64,000 bases of DNA from Cunninghamella blakesleeana (taxonomy: Eukaryota; Mucoromycota; Mucoromycetes; Mucorales; Cunninghamellaceae). Made by a program: the position numbers and the translations under genes. The DNA is taken from assembly GCA_017871115.1 (NCBI GenBank), contig JAFCIZ010000001.1, forward strand, positions 372,001 to 436,000. Direction: 5' to 3'. Below the pieces are notes generated by a model that was not told where the DNA came from, ran no database searches, and was given only the letters and a program-made list of their open reading frames with translations. Positions 24,651 to 36,621 of this stretch are shown one piece after another; the stretch's first letter is position 1; each line of letters begins with the position of its first letter.

Positions 24651-25529
24651 ATGCTTCAAAGATTAGAATTACCTTTACTATCCACTAGCCCTATTACAAA
24701 CCATTATTATAATCATCATACAAATAATAATAATAATAATAATAATACAAAAATGGATCAACATCACCATCCATCTTTTATACAAAATGGTAAGTAAAAT
24801 AGCCTGAAAAAAATATATTTAGACTCAGCCAAAGATGAGATTTATCAATGATTTTTTTAAAAAGTAAATACTAAACTATATGTTTGTTCTTATTATATAT
24901 CTATATAAACAGTCTTAACAACAAATAGAAGATGGCAACAAGAGGAAACAAATACTATAAATATTCAACAAGAAGAACAAGATGCTTATCAAACAGAATA
25001 TTCCTCTTTTTCTTCCTCAGTAACACTTTTAACACCCTTAGAGAGTATGGATCAAGAGAAGTTTTATTTACCAACAGAACCAAATTCTTATAATGATACG
25101 TTTGAAGACGATGACTCAGAAACAGTTTATGACGAAGAAGAAAACGAAGTAGGTGAAGTACCAATGAATTATTTTATAAAAAAGGAAGTTTCCCCTATTG
25201 TCAAACAACAACGTTCTCTTTTATCAAGCATGTTACTGCATCCATCCTTTTCTTCCTCCTCTTCTTCTTCCTCCTCCTCCTCCTCCTCCACTTCTTCCTC
25301 CTCTTGTTCATCGACTCCTGCATTCAATACACCCTTATCATCATCACCACCACCATCCTTATTTAATAATAATAACAATAACAATGAATTATCAACAAGT
25401 TTAAAACAATGTGTTTATTGGGAACAATTACAAAATAATCACACTTTTATATCTTCTACACCCGCACCTACCACTACCAATACTTTCTCCTATGGTTCAA
25501 ATTCTTTAGATAGTTTTATAGGCTGGTAA
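24651..25529 (+). CDS. Low-complexity acidic/Ser-rich protein, unrecognised
   Basis: Two exons, 24651-24789 and 24913-25529, joined by a GTAAGT..ACAG intron, give 251 aa. The N-terminus has a His/Asn-rich run. The centre (about 100-130) is acidic (FEDDDSETVYDEEENEVGEV). It leads into the only stretch that looks like a conserved motif, NYFIKKEVSPIVKQQ then RSLLSSMLLHPSF (about 135-163). A long Ser run, an Asn run and a Thr/Ser-rich tail ending DSFIGW follow. No domain is recognisable. Acidic, Ser-rich proteins with one short hydrophobic-basic motif are often transcriptional or signalling regulators, but no function should be assigned. An upstream in-frame extension from about 24507 is poly-Phe and was rejected in favour of the ATG at 24651. 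Confidence 0.65.
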
Positions 25530-26520
25530 AAGGGTATAAAAAAAAGGGAAAAATGAAAAAAAAGGGGAAAGGGAATGTTGTAGAACCTTTTCTCTTTCTT
25601 TTTTTTCTCTTATTTCTCTTTAACTTTTGTATATATCCTTGGATTATACATTTTAAAATTATCATTTTTTAATTGTTATTATTATTATTATTACTATAAT
25701 TCATCCCTTTATCATTTAATACATTTTTATTATATATATATTTATTTATTATTTTATACATATACACATTAATATTAATATATATATAATATTTTTTACT
25801 TTAAGAAAACACATATACATACACATATATATTATATTAACTCCTTTTTATTATACTTTTTTCTTTTTTGTTCACTTCCCCAAATTTATTTTAAGTTATG
25901 CATTGCATAACATTTTACTTTATTATTTATCTCATGTACGTACCATCTTTTTATTTTATATTTTATTTTAAAATATTATTTGTATATAATTATAAACTAC
26001 CATTTTTTTTTTTTTTTAATTAAAGAATAAATATTTATATCATACATAAAACCTTTTTACCATTTTTCAAATGGGTTCCTTTTGGATGAATAGTGTAACA
26101 AATAATAGTTTAAATTTTGATAGATGGATGAAAAAATAAAATAAAAACAAGAGTGGAGATTAAAAAATAATAATCTTATTATATATGCATAAAATAGTGC
26201 GGCGAGGAAACAAAAGAAAAAAAAAAATTATAGTAAATTAAAAAGATGAATGATTTTTTATCTATTTTTTTTTTTAATATGCATATAATTATTTATTTGA
26301 AAAATGAAAAAAAAAGATTATTATAATATTATATATAAATATATTAATATATATATGAATATAAATATAAATATAAATATGAACAAAAAAGAGAAATAAA
26401 ATGAATTAAATAAAAAAACTATATATAATAATACATAATCTTATTATGATTATTTTTTTTTAAAAAAAAATAAAAAATGAATCTATATAAATATATAAAA
26501 AAGAAGAATGATAAAAAAAA
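25530..26520. other. Convergent 3' intergenic region
   Basis: About 1 kb between the 3' ends of the 251-aa gene and GMP synthase. It contains TATA-type simple sequence (25735-25835, 26330-26385) and T/A tracts. No gene is seen. Confidence 0.5.
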
Positions 26521-28374
26521 TTATTCCCATTCAATAGTGGCAGGAGGTTTGGAACTAATATCATAAACAACACGATTAACACCTTTTACTTCATTGATAA
26601 TACGAGAACTAATACGTTTTAAACACATGAACCATTCAGCAGAAGCAAATATATCAGCAGTCATGAAATCCTTAGTTTCTACAGCACGTAAAGCAATGAC
26701 TTGTTCGTAAGTACGTTTATCGCCCATAACACCAACAGCTTTAACAGGTAATAAAGCAGCATAGGCTTGAGAGATATTACGATAATAGCCATTCTTTTTA
26801 ATTTCTTCAATATAGATGTTATCAGCTAAACGAGCAATTTCAACTTGTTCCTTAGTAACTTCACCCAAGACACGGATAGCAATACCTGGACCGGGGAAAG
26901 GATGGCGCCAAACTAATTCGTCATCAAGACCCAAAATTTTACCCAAGCTTCTGACTTCATCTTTAAATAATTCGCGAAGAGGTTCAATTAATTTCAATTT
27001 CATATCTTCTAAAAGACCACCAACGTTGTGATGAGTTTTAATAGTAGCGCTAGGACCTTTGAAGGAAATGGATTCAATAACATCAGGATATAAAGTTCCT
27101 TGTAATAAATAGCGAATCTTGCCTTCGGATTGTGATTCTTCCAATTTCTTTTCAATCATAGCAGCTTCATCTTCAAAGACATTAATAAAGGTATTGCCAA
27201 TGATTTTTCTTTTTTGTTCAGGATCTGTGACTCCTTTAAGGCGACCCAAGAATAAATCAGCAGCATCAGCTACTTTAATATTAATTCCCATTTTATCACC
27301 AAGCATTTTTTTCACATTAGCACATTCATTTAATCGCATCACCCCATTATCTACCAAGACAGCATGGAATCGGTCGCCAATAGCTTCATGCATTAATTTA
27401 GCAGCAACAGATGAATCAACACCACCAGATACAGCACCAATAACATGATCGGTGGGTCCAACAATCTTGCGAATACGTTCAATTTCCTTATCAACAAAGG
27501 ATTCCATAGTCCAGGAAGCATCACATGCACAAATGTTGATCACAAAGTTCTTTAATAAATGTTGTCCATCAACGGTATGTGTTACTTCAGGATGGAATTG
27601 AATACCTGATTGTATTAAAATATTAATAGGATGGATCAGAATCAGTTCAAGCGTCTTTTTTTTTTTTTAAAAACCCAGCTATTTTTTTTTTTTTTTTTTT
27701 TTAAAATCAATCATCTCTTTTATATTTATTTTTTAATCCAATTTCTTTTTCTTTTTCTTAGACCTTATATATCAACTATTATTATTATTATTATCACTAT
27801 TTTTTTTTTTTCTATGATCCTCCTTTTTTTTTTGCTTACCAAAAAAGTGTTTTTCTTCATGAGCAACAGCAGCAAAAGGAGCGGTAGTAGTATTAGCAAT
27901 GACAGTGAAACCAGGAGCAGCAGCAGAAACTTGGTCACCATGAGACATCCAAACTTGAATTTCGCCTTCTAAACCTTCAAACAATCTATCCATGAAAGGA
28001 TGGTTAGGATGCTTAGTAATAGTCAACATAGCATGACCATATTCACGGTGTTCACAAGCATCAACTTTACCGCCCATATGAGTAGTCATTTCTTGAAGAC
28101 CATAACAAATACCAAGAATGGGGACACCAGCATCAAACACAGCGGGGTCAACTCTTGGAGCATCTTTATCATAAACAGAGTATGGAGAACCAGATAAAAT
28201 AATACCTTTAGGTTTAAAATGAAGATCGGCCATTTTTTGTGTACAAGGTAACAATTCACAATAAACACCTAATTCTCTTACTCGGCGAGTAATTAAATGA
28301 GAATATTGGGATCCGAAATCTAAAATGAGAACGGTGTCGAATAATTCATTTACTTGAACAACTGGGGTAGACAT
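26521..28374 (-). CDS. GUA1: GMP synthase (glutamine-hydrolysing)
   Basis: Makes GMP from XMP, ATP and glutamine, the last step of de novo guanine nucleotide synthesis, in the cytosol. Two exons, 28374-27840 and 27605-26521, joined by a 234-base intron rich in A/T tracts, give 539 aa, close to the usual 525. The class I glutamine amidotransferase triad is complete: C90 in GICYG, H183 and E185 in FHPEV. The second half begins after the intron with the PP-loop SGGVDSS at 238-244 (ATP pyrophosphatase domain). The C-terminal dimerisation domain ends KPPATIEWE, the classic GMP synthase terminus. The interruption in the reading frame is a proper intron (GTAAGC..CAG), not a frameshift. It shares an 854-base divergent promoter region with the XPA gene. 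Confidence 0.98.
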
Positions 28375-29228
28375 CTTTTATGAAGGGCTTGTTATTTTTT
28401 AAATAAAAATAAATGACAAGAAGCCAAAAAAAAAAAAAAAGAAAAGAAAAAGAAGTAGGGAAAAAAAATTGAAACAGTTTTTTTAAAAAATTTGGAAAAT
28501 TAAAACTCAAATTTTGAAAATAAGCCACTGTGTGTTAATTATGACACTGTAAAAATTAAAAAATTGCGGCGGCTATGAATTTTTGCATTTTATAAATATA
28601 CCCTTTTTATTTCTTTTTTTTTTTATTTTTTATTTTCTAATTCTATTAGATAAATAAACGAATGATCGAATTATTATAATACGTTTTTTTTCTTTTCGTG
28701 TTTTTTAAAAGAAAAATAATAAAACTGAGGTTAAATATAAAATTATGCTTGACAAAATGAAACTTTATTTTTTTTGAACACAAAATCAAAATAAATTTTA
28801 TATTTTTTTCCCAACAGTTTTTCTAGTTCAAACATAAAACAGCTGCTTATTTTTTTACTGGTCGTTTTAAATTTATATTTCCATTTTTTATTTTTATTTT
28901 TGTTGGTAGTGATTATTTTTTGAGCAAGGTTAATCAAAATTCATTACTCTATAATTTTTACAGTTATTTTTTTGACATTAAAAAATAATAATAGTAAGAC
29001 TGGCTATTAAAAATAAATAAATAATTAGCTTTGTATATAACAAAGAGCTCCTCATTAAAAAAAAAAAAATAATTTTCTTGGAGTAAATTAAAGTTTAACA
29101 ATAAATTGAAATTCCGGCGTGAGTTAGTATTTAAATTTTTGAAGTGGCAAAGCGATTTTAATTTTCGTTTTTCCTTTTTCCTTTTTTTAATAGAATTATT
29201 GATTAGTAAAATAAACATCTTAATAGCA
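28375..29228. other. Divergent promoter region, GMP synthase / XPA
   Basis: Head-to-head spacer of 854 bases. It is AT-rich apart from a GCGGCGGC patch at 28566-28573, about 190 bases upstream of the GMP synthase ATG. No further gene is seen; the minus-strand frames here read through A/T tracts. Confidence 0.5.
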
Positions 29229-30554
29229 ATGTCAGAAAATACAACAGCAACAACCTCCAAATTAACTAATGAGCAAAAAAAAATGATAGAAGAAAAAAGA
29301 AAAGTAGCCTTAGAAAAACTAGCTCAAACTAAAAAAAGACAACTTGACCAAGAAAACCCAAATAATAAAAACGAAAACGAAAATAAAAATAATAAAAAAG
29401 CAAGATGGACAAAGTTCTATGAATATGATCTTAGTCAATTGGAAAATACCAAAGGAGGTTATATTGTCGATGAAATAACTGAAGACAAACTTAATAAATT
29501 AAAAGAACAAGCTACAAAGATTGATCCTTACTTACGTAATTAGATACTTTGAAAAGTATAATATGAATAATATTAAAAACTCTCTTTGCATGAAAACACT
29601 TGATATTTATATTTAAAAATTTATATTCTATTAGCATATTCTTTGGATCCTAATGAAAATCCCAAATGTCGAGACTGTAACTCTATGGATGTCGATAATA
29701 TATTTTTCCAGGTCTTTAAAATATCTGTTTGTAATGCATGTAAAGAAAAATTCCCTGATAAATATAGTCTAATCACTAAAACCGAAGCAAGAGAGGTAAA
29801 TAAAAAAATAAAGAAAAGATTTTAAAAAAAAAAAGATAAAAAAATAGATCTAATTTATATAATTATATATGTACATTATAGGACTACTTATTAACTGATC
29901 GTAATGATAAAAAAAGAAAATTGATCAAAGTTTAAATAAGCTAACTTAAAAAATATTTGTTGTTGAAATTATAGCTGAATTGAAAGATACCGAGTTATTA
30001 CCGCATTGGTCAAAGCCTAATCCTAGAAAATCAACATGGAATAATATGATGTTATATGTTCGAGAAATGGTAAATTAATAAAGAAGATATATATATATCC
30101 TTTTTATTAATCATAATTACTTTTTATTATAATTATTTTCATTGTTGCTGTTTATTGAGATAGGTTGAAGAATATGCATTTAAAAAGTGGGGAGGACCTG
30201 AAGCATTGGATGCTGAATTTGAACGCAGAGAAGCAATGAAAAAGGAGAAGAAGGACAAAAAGTTTAAGGAGAAGCTGGCGGGTAAAGCAATAAATAGATT
30301 TACATATATGTCTATATGTATGGAAAGGTATTTTAAAAACAGTTAATGACGTACGTTTGTATGTTTTTTTCTTTTTTTGTATCTTCATCTACAATTTAGA
30401 TTTACGTCGAAGAACAATGACAACTAGTTGGGAACGAAAAAGACGAGAGGGGCCTCACCAGCATGAATTTGGTGAATCAAAAGAAGATGAAAACGGGAAC
30501 TCTGTTCAAACCTGTAATATATGTGGATTAACTGTAGAATCTGAAGAATTTTAA
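29229..30554 (+). CDS. RAD14: XPA/Rad14 DNA damage-recognition protein
   Basis: Nucleotide-excision repair factor that verifies damage and positions RPA, TFIIH and the XPF nuclease. Six exons, 29229-29535, 29635-29795, 29882-29900, 29975-30069, 30164-30281 and 30400-30554, give 284 aa (human XPA 273). The N-terminal Lys-rich helical region is followed by the zinc finger C114-x2-C117-x17-C135-x2-C138 within [16 protein letters not shown]. Next are [17 protein letters not shown], the DNA-binding [17 protein letters not shown] segment and a long basic helix. The C-terminus [18 protein letters not shown] matches the TFIIH-contacting tail of animal XPA. The third exon is only 19 bases. A longer in-frame start upstream of 29229 would add a Phe/Leu-rich stretch and lacks an ATG, so the ATG at 29229 is used. 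Confidence 0.95.
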
Positions 30555-30926
30555 TGTATATAGTTTATATTCTTTTTTTTTTTGTAATGATTGGTTTACT
30601 AGATTTTTTTTATATATATAAAAGAAAACTGTTTAAAATCACTATATTATTTAAAAGTTGAAAATTTACTCCTTAATGATCTTCTCTTACACAAAACAAA
30701 AACAAAAACAACTCAAAAAAAAAAATTATGCATATCGGGGAAAAGCTTGGTTATTTGGTCTACACTGAAAGTAAATAAAATGGTTATACATATGTATCTG
30801 TAAGTATCATATCCTTTCTTTTCTTTTTCTTTTTCTTTTTTTTTTATTTGGTAAAATAATAAAAATAAAAAAAGCAGAGACAAAAAAAACCATTAGTCCG
30901 ATATTATATATTCATAAATATATGAT
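30555..30926. other. Short intergenic region
   Basis: 372 bases between XPA and the tetraspan gene. It contains T tracts and a T/C-rich stretch at about 30815-30846 that may be part of the downstream promoter. Nothing else is seen. Confidence 0.5.
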
Positions 30927-32139
30927 ATGAGGTTTTTAATCATTGTAAATATAGTAAGGTTTATTATTTTTACTTTAAGTTTAGTTGGATTTGGATGTCA
31001 TTTAATACAGTGTATTCTTTTAATTCAATACCAACACCATACAACTATTCCTAACTGGATACAAGCTGGTCACTGGCAAGTAAGTATATGCATATAGTTA
31101 TATATTTTTTAATGACAAGAAAATAAAAATAAAAATTAATAATATTAATATCTGCCTATCTATCTTTATATTAACTATTTGTATTTACAATATAGTACTT
31201 GACTTGGTATGTAGTATTAGGATTATCATTACTTAGTAGCCTTACAATATTATTACAAGCCTTTTGTTTAAAGAAAGATAAAAACTTATGTTGGGATAAA
31301 ATCATTTCAGTCTTAAATGTGGCACCTTTAGCAACATCAGTCATTACAGCTGTTATATTTGTTAACGATGAGCCTTGGTCAAATAATATTGTTAAAATAA
31401 AACGTCCTATTATTACAGGTTTAGTTTACACTTGTTCTCAGTTCAATGCAAGTGTTGATCGTTTTCATCCTATATTATACCAACGGTAAATATTATTACT
31501 AAACAATTATAATTCATATATATTAGATTTTAAAAAATTGTTCTGATTTCTAATTTTATTTTATCTTATATTATTATATTATATTTTTCTTAAAAAATAC
31601 ATATATGTAGATGTCTATTAAGTGATTTTACATGGATTGGGTCAGTAACCCTATGCTTTTTCTGGACTTTATTATTTATATTAGTGATGACAATGCAACC
31701 TTTATCACAAAAAAATTATACAGCACCAAGAAAGGAACCAGATTGGGGAAAATATATACCTGATCCTGTTGATCAACAACAATTCTATCATCAACGTAAA
31801 AAATACTCAGAATCTACCATTGATAGTCAAGTTATGAATTCTCTTTCAAATAAAAATAAGTATACTTTTCCTACACCACCTACAATCTTATCTCGTCGCC
31901 CATCTTATCTTTATTATCTTCAACAACAGCAACAACAGCAGCAACAACAGCAGCAACAACAGCAGCAGCAGCAATTTTACAACCCTTATAATAATGAAAA
32001 ACTTGAAGAAAATGTTACATATCAAGATCCTTATCAGCATTATTCACCAGCCACCTTATTTCCTTATAATAATAATATCGTTTATAATGATAATGAAAAA
32101 AATAATAATGCTAGTAACCATTTAAATATACCCTATTAA
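30927..32139 (+). CDS. Four-span membrane protein with polyGln tail
   Basis: Three exons, 30927-31079, 31196-31485 and 31611-32139, give 323 aa. Four hydrophobic segments are visible at about 8-33, 52-76, 85-106 and 154-176, with short loops between them. The cytosolic tail of about 145 residues contains YIPDPVDQQQ, a Tyr/Ser-rich region, a pure run of 18 Gln and an Asn-rich end. The layout resembles small fungal tetraspan proteins of the MARVEL or Sur7/PalI kind, but no diagnostic motif is seen, so the family is uncertain. It probably sits in the plasma membrane or an endomembrane. The ATG at 30927 is chosen because it starts the first membrane segment directly; an overlapping ATG four bases upstream meets a stop at once. 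Confidence 0.75.
31921..31974 (+). repeat. CAA/CAG repeat coding 18 Gln
   Basis: Eighteen consecutive Gln codons, a mixture of CAA and CAG, in the tail of the tetraspan protein. The mixed codons make slippage less likely than in a pure repeat. Confidence 0.9.
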
Positions 32140-32215
32140 CACGCATAATATATACCTATATCTGTTTTTACTTATTTATATGTTTTTGATGATACATAGT
32201 TTATTATTATAATAT

Positions 32216-32243
32216 TTATTTATTTATTTATTTATTTATTTTT
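32216..32243. repeat. (TTTA)n tract
   Basis: About seven TTTA units in the 149-base convergent spacer between the tetraspan and METTL18 genes. Confidence 0.7.
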
Positions 32244-32288
32244 CTAAATCGTCTATATATTTTTATTTTTTATGCAAATATATCATTT

Positions 32289-32483
32289 TTAAATAGCCCA
32301 AGATATTTTCAAAATTTCTCTTTTTACTGTACTTTCACTTTCAAATACTTTTTCAACCTTTAATTTATCACCATCCTTATCTGCTGATTTACTGACCAAT
32401 TCACAAAATGGTAAAATACCTCCACCAACACCAAAGTATACTGTTTTAGCAGCTACATACCTAATGTTATTGTTCATAAATAA

Positions 32484-32515
<32 letters not shown>

Positions 32516-33821
32516 AAAGAAAGAATAAAATTTTTTTTTTGGTTAATAATATAATATATATATACGTATATCAAATCATTCCCTTTTTTTAAAAAAAATT
32601 ACCCAACTCCATTTGGTTTTTTCAATGCATGTTGTATAACGTGAATTAAATCTATTAATGAATGTTCAGCATAAATTGTTTCCGAAGTGATTAATAAATC
32701 ATATTTTCTTGATAATTTGTTAGGTAAACCACTCCAATCACCAATAAAAGCTTTACTATGTTGAGAAATTTGTTGTAACATATTTGGTATTTTGTCTGAT
32801 TCTAATTCTGCTTCTGCATCACAAGTTAAAGGCTCATCAATTACTTCACATTCGTCTTCGTCATCATTATCATCACTGTCATTATCTTGATCGTTTTCAT
32901 TATCTTTTTCATTATCCGTTATTGAAGAAGAATGAGACAATCCATCATTATCATCGTCATTGACCACAGTTGTAGATGTTAAAGGTGCTGGCTGTTGAGG
33001 TGTAAGAATTGTATTTAATAAAATGTTAGGTAAGGTAATTAATCGAATCACTTGCTCATTATAATCTTGTATGTCCACTTGATTATTGAGTTCCTTTTGA
33101 AGTAAGTACAAAGAAGGTAAAGCTGATCCACATCCTAATTCCAATACTGATTTGTTGGTGATATCTTGTTTAGGTAATTGAGATAACCATTGTACTAAAT
33201 CAATTGAACATTCCCATGTTTTAAACCCTCCTTCATACACACCTCGGATCAAATCACTGTTCCCTGTCAAATTAAGCATATCCAATATTTGTTCACTATT
33301 GTCTTTACTGCTATTATTGGAATTGGAATTTTCTTCTAAAGTATCCTGTTCAGCCATTTGAAATTTGACATCGGCTAAAGTACGTTTATATAATTGAATA
33401 TCAGTATGAGGAATTTTTAATATATCTGCTTGAATGACATTTGGTAAACTAGAAGTCTAATGTATACATTTAATAAAAATAATGATATTAGTATTAGAAT
33501 TAATAATAATAATAGTAATAATAAAAATAATAATAATTATATATATATATATATCTGATCCTTATATATATTTTTATATTATTTACCAAAATATTATATT
33601 CTTGACAAGGAATTTTATTTGTATCTTCTTGAATATTTAAATCACTAAGTGTAGTTTCTAATTGTTGATCTTGATCCTCTTCTATATCGAGGTCTTCGCT
33701 CTAAATAATATAGTAGATATAATAGTATACAGTTTTATGTATAAGTACATTGATTAATTAAACCGTATATATCTAAAAGATCTTTTATTTCATTTACTGT
33801 AAAATTAAATTTGAAAGCCAT
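32289..33821 (-). CDS. HPM1: METTL18/Hpm1 protein histidine methyltransferase
   Basis: Seven-beta-strand SAM-dependent methyltransferase. Yeast Hpm1 and human METTL18 methylate a histidine of ribosomal protein uL3. Four exons in transcription order, 33821-33798, 33700-33587, 33456-32603 and 32460-32289, give 387 aa. The first coding exon is only 24 bases and encodes MAFKFNFT, matching the short Phe-rich start typical of this family. The motif GVYEGGFKTWECSIDLVQWL (about 118-137) and SAM motif I ELGCGSALPSLYL (151-163) are diagnostic, followed by VDIQDYN, IGDWSGLP and LLITSETIY. The last exon gives VYFGVGGG. A highly acidic Asp/Asn/Glu-rich insert (about 210-255) interrupts the catalytic fold. 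The gene is head-to-head with PHAF1, with 253 bases between the two ATGs. Confidence 0.93.
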
Positions 33822-34074
33822 TTCTCTTCTTTTGTTGTGATTTATATTTTTATAAAAAGAAAAAAAAAAATAAATTTTGGCCGAAAAAAATATAACACAT
33901 GACACTGAGTTTAAATTTAAAATTGTCATGCCCATTTTAAAAAAAACCGCAGGATCTCTTTTTTCTCTCACTTTTCCCTTATTTTTTTTTATCAATTATC
34001 ATTTATTTTTTATTTTTCTCTTTATAAATCAATTACAAGCTGTAAAGGATAATAGATAAGTATATGTACATATA

Positions 34075-36621
34075 ATGTCAACTCAAGTTAAAAAAGTCAA
34101 ACGTATTGAATTAGTTATTGTTCCGGGAAAAAGTCTTGGTCCTTTTCGTTTAGGTAAAATATAAAACAAGAGAAAATATACTTATTTAGTGTATATATAT
34201 ATATATATATGTATATAATCATCTTGTATTTACAACTTATTGTTATTGCTATCATCATTGTTATTATTAAGGAACATCACTTTGGGATATTATTCAGTTT
34301 TTACGTGAAAGGTCTCTATTTTTCCCAAAAGTTGAATTAAAATATAGTGATCAGGTAAACTAATTAAATAAAATAGATAAAGAATTTATTATATATATGC
34401 TTGTAATGTATAACACACTTTTTATTGTTTTTCTTTTATAACTTATATATATTTTAACTAGGATCCTTTACGAAATACAATCATTATATCTCTTCCAGTT
34501 AATGGTATTAATTTATGGTTTGATGGATCTTTACAACGTTTGAAATCCATAGAGTGTTTTGACCCTACCAAAGTAAAACTCGTATATCAAAATGGTGATG
34601 TCAGGTAAACTTATTTATAAAAATATGTACTGTGAATAAAAAATTGATATATATATATATATTTGTGTATGTATATCCATGATATAAATGATATAATGAA
34701 CTGATATTTTACTATTTTATTACGCCGCTCTTCAATTTATCTATAGTTCTAGTCGTACTATACCAACCTTTTTATTGATTTATAAATCTTTTGGGTAAAA
34801 TTGATAAAGAAGCGATTAATATTATGATATAATAGATTATATATATTAAAATATATCTATATTTTTTATTTATTTAATATTATGATATTTTAGACCAACA
34901 TACCCAGGTGAATTTAATTCCCAAAAAAGTGTTTATACTCTTAATTATCCTGTAAGATTAAATGCTAATGATGAAGGCTGCTGTTACTATAATGATCATA
35001 TTAAATATTTTTCTTTTTCTTTTAATTTATTTTGCATAATGTTAGGGCTTATCTTTTATTTTTCCAATACCACAAAAGCATCATTACATATACAAGAATT
35101 CTTCAGGTACTTCTATAATATAATTATAATTATAAATTTAAATATATAATGTATCATTTATAATTATACTAATTCCTTTTTATTGTTTATTTATTTACTT
35201 TTAAAAGATTTACCTATGGAATTTCCAGATGGCACGACACCTATTGCAAATTCAGTATATCTATTCCATAGTCAAAGTAAAAATTGGGAATCAGTAACAT
35301 TACCACCATTGACAAAAATTATTACCGATATTAATTCTGGATCATCAATGAAGTATGGAAAAGTAGGTAGACGAGAAGTTGAATCTGTAGTTGCCAAGGT
35401 AATAATACAGTAATAATAATAATAACAATGATTATTGATAATATATAATAAGAGTTTAATAATAATATGATTTTTATAATTATTTATTTATTCATTCGTT
35501 TATTTTTTCATTTTAATAACATACAAATATAGATATCTAAAGGCATAAAACTATACTTTCCAGTATCAACACAATCAGATTTGTCAAAGGAAAAGTTAAC
35601 AACTGAACAAGTAGATATATTATTAAATGTAACACCATTACAAGACATTCTTGCAGATTTGGGTAAGCCTTCCAGAATATTTTATAAAGAAGAAGATAAA
35701 ATGAAAATCCACTCAGTAGCTGACGAATCCTCTACCTTAATAAAATCAAATGGGAAAATGGAATCATCAATTGGCTTAATAAATAGCAGTATTGATGATG
35801 AAAGAGGTAAAAAAAAAAAAAAGATAATAGTATAATGAATAAATATTAAATTAAAATAAAAATATAAAAAGCAAGATAATATTGATATTAATAATATTTT
35901 ATATTCAATCTATTAGATATCAATACTAATAATGCAACAGATTACTTTTTAAATTATTTTCATTTGGGGTTGGATATATTGATTGATGGTACACAACATA
36001 TTTGCAAAAAAATTATTTTACATGGGAATATTCCTGGTCATTATGATTTTCAAAGGTAAAAATAATAATAATATAAAATTAAACAATAATATTAAAAATT
36101 TTAAAATAACGTGGTAAAATGATAATAAATCAATGATTAATGATTATGATGATTACCCTTTTTAGGTATAAGCGTTGCCCTTTTAAATTGGTGTTCCCCA
36201 AGAGCTTGGTTGAAAAAAGACAAAATAATAGCAAACTATTGGTTGATGTAGAATGTGACCCTGATGAAGAAAAAGTTCCCCTTAATACTGTTACAGCTCA
36301 AATGAAGGTAATTTTTTTATTTTTTATATTTACATATATTTTTTCCATTTATATTAATAATAATAATCGTATAATTCTTTTTTTAATATACCTAATCATT
36401 AGATTACAACAATGCAACATCGTATTCCTTGGATATCAAGTAATATCATCACAACAAAAACTTCAGATGAAACTCAATTAGAACAGCAAAAACCAGTGAT
36501 ACTAACACGTGGGTCAAATGAGCAAAACCCTTTTGGCTCAACTTATTTAACTGGATATAGCGAAGGAATTGTTATGGAAGTAATGAAAAATGGCTACGTC
36601 CCAACTATTGTTCTTTTTTAA
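34075..36621 (+). CDS. PHAF1: PHAF1/UPF0183 phagophore-associated protein
   Basis: Eleven exons (34075-34153, 34272-34354, 34462-34604, 34747-34794, 34894-34951, 35046-35106, 35208-35398, 35533-35806, 35917-36055, 36166-36307, 36403-36621) give 478 aa; the animal protein is about 420. Diagnostic stretches are the N-terminal LVIVPGKSLGPFRLGTSLWD, NGINLWFDGSLQRLKSIE, PTYPGEFNSQKSVYTLNYPG, the NYFHLGLDILIDGTQHICKK segment and the end GSTYLTGYSEGIVMEVMKNG. In animals PHAF1 (C16orf70) forms a complex with BCAS3 that binds phosphoinositides on the forming autophagosome; the fungal role is inferred from that. The extra length comes from a Ser/Lys-rich insert in exon 8. All exon joins keep frame. Confidence 0.93.

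Noticed and set aside
25169..25404. Poly-Glu and poly-Pro frames over the Ser run of the 251-aa gene
   Set aside because: Both are shadows of the repetitive TCC/TCT codons.
27606..27839. Apparent frameshift or break in GMP synthase
   Set aside because: It has GTAAGC and CAG borders and removal restores the amidotransferase FHPE motif exactly, so it is an intron.
29106..29228. In-frame upstream extension of XPA
   Set aside because: Starts with a non-ATG codon and adds a Phe/Leu-rich stretch unlike XPA; the ATG at 29229 fits the family.
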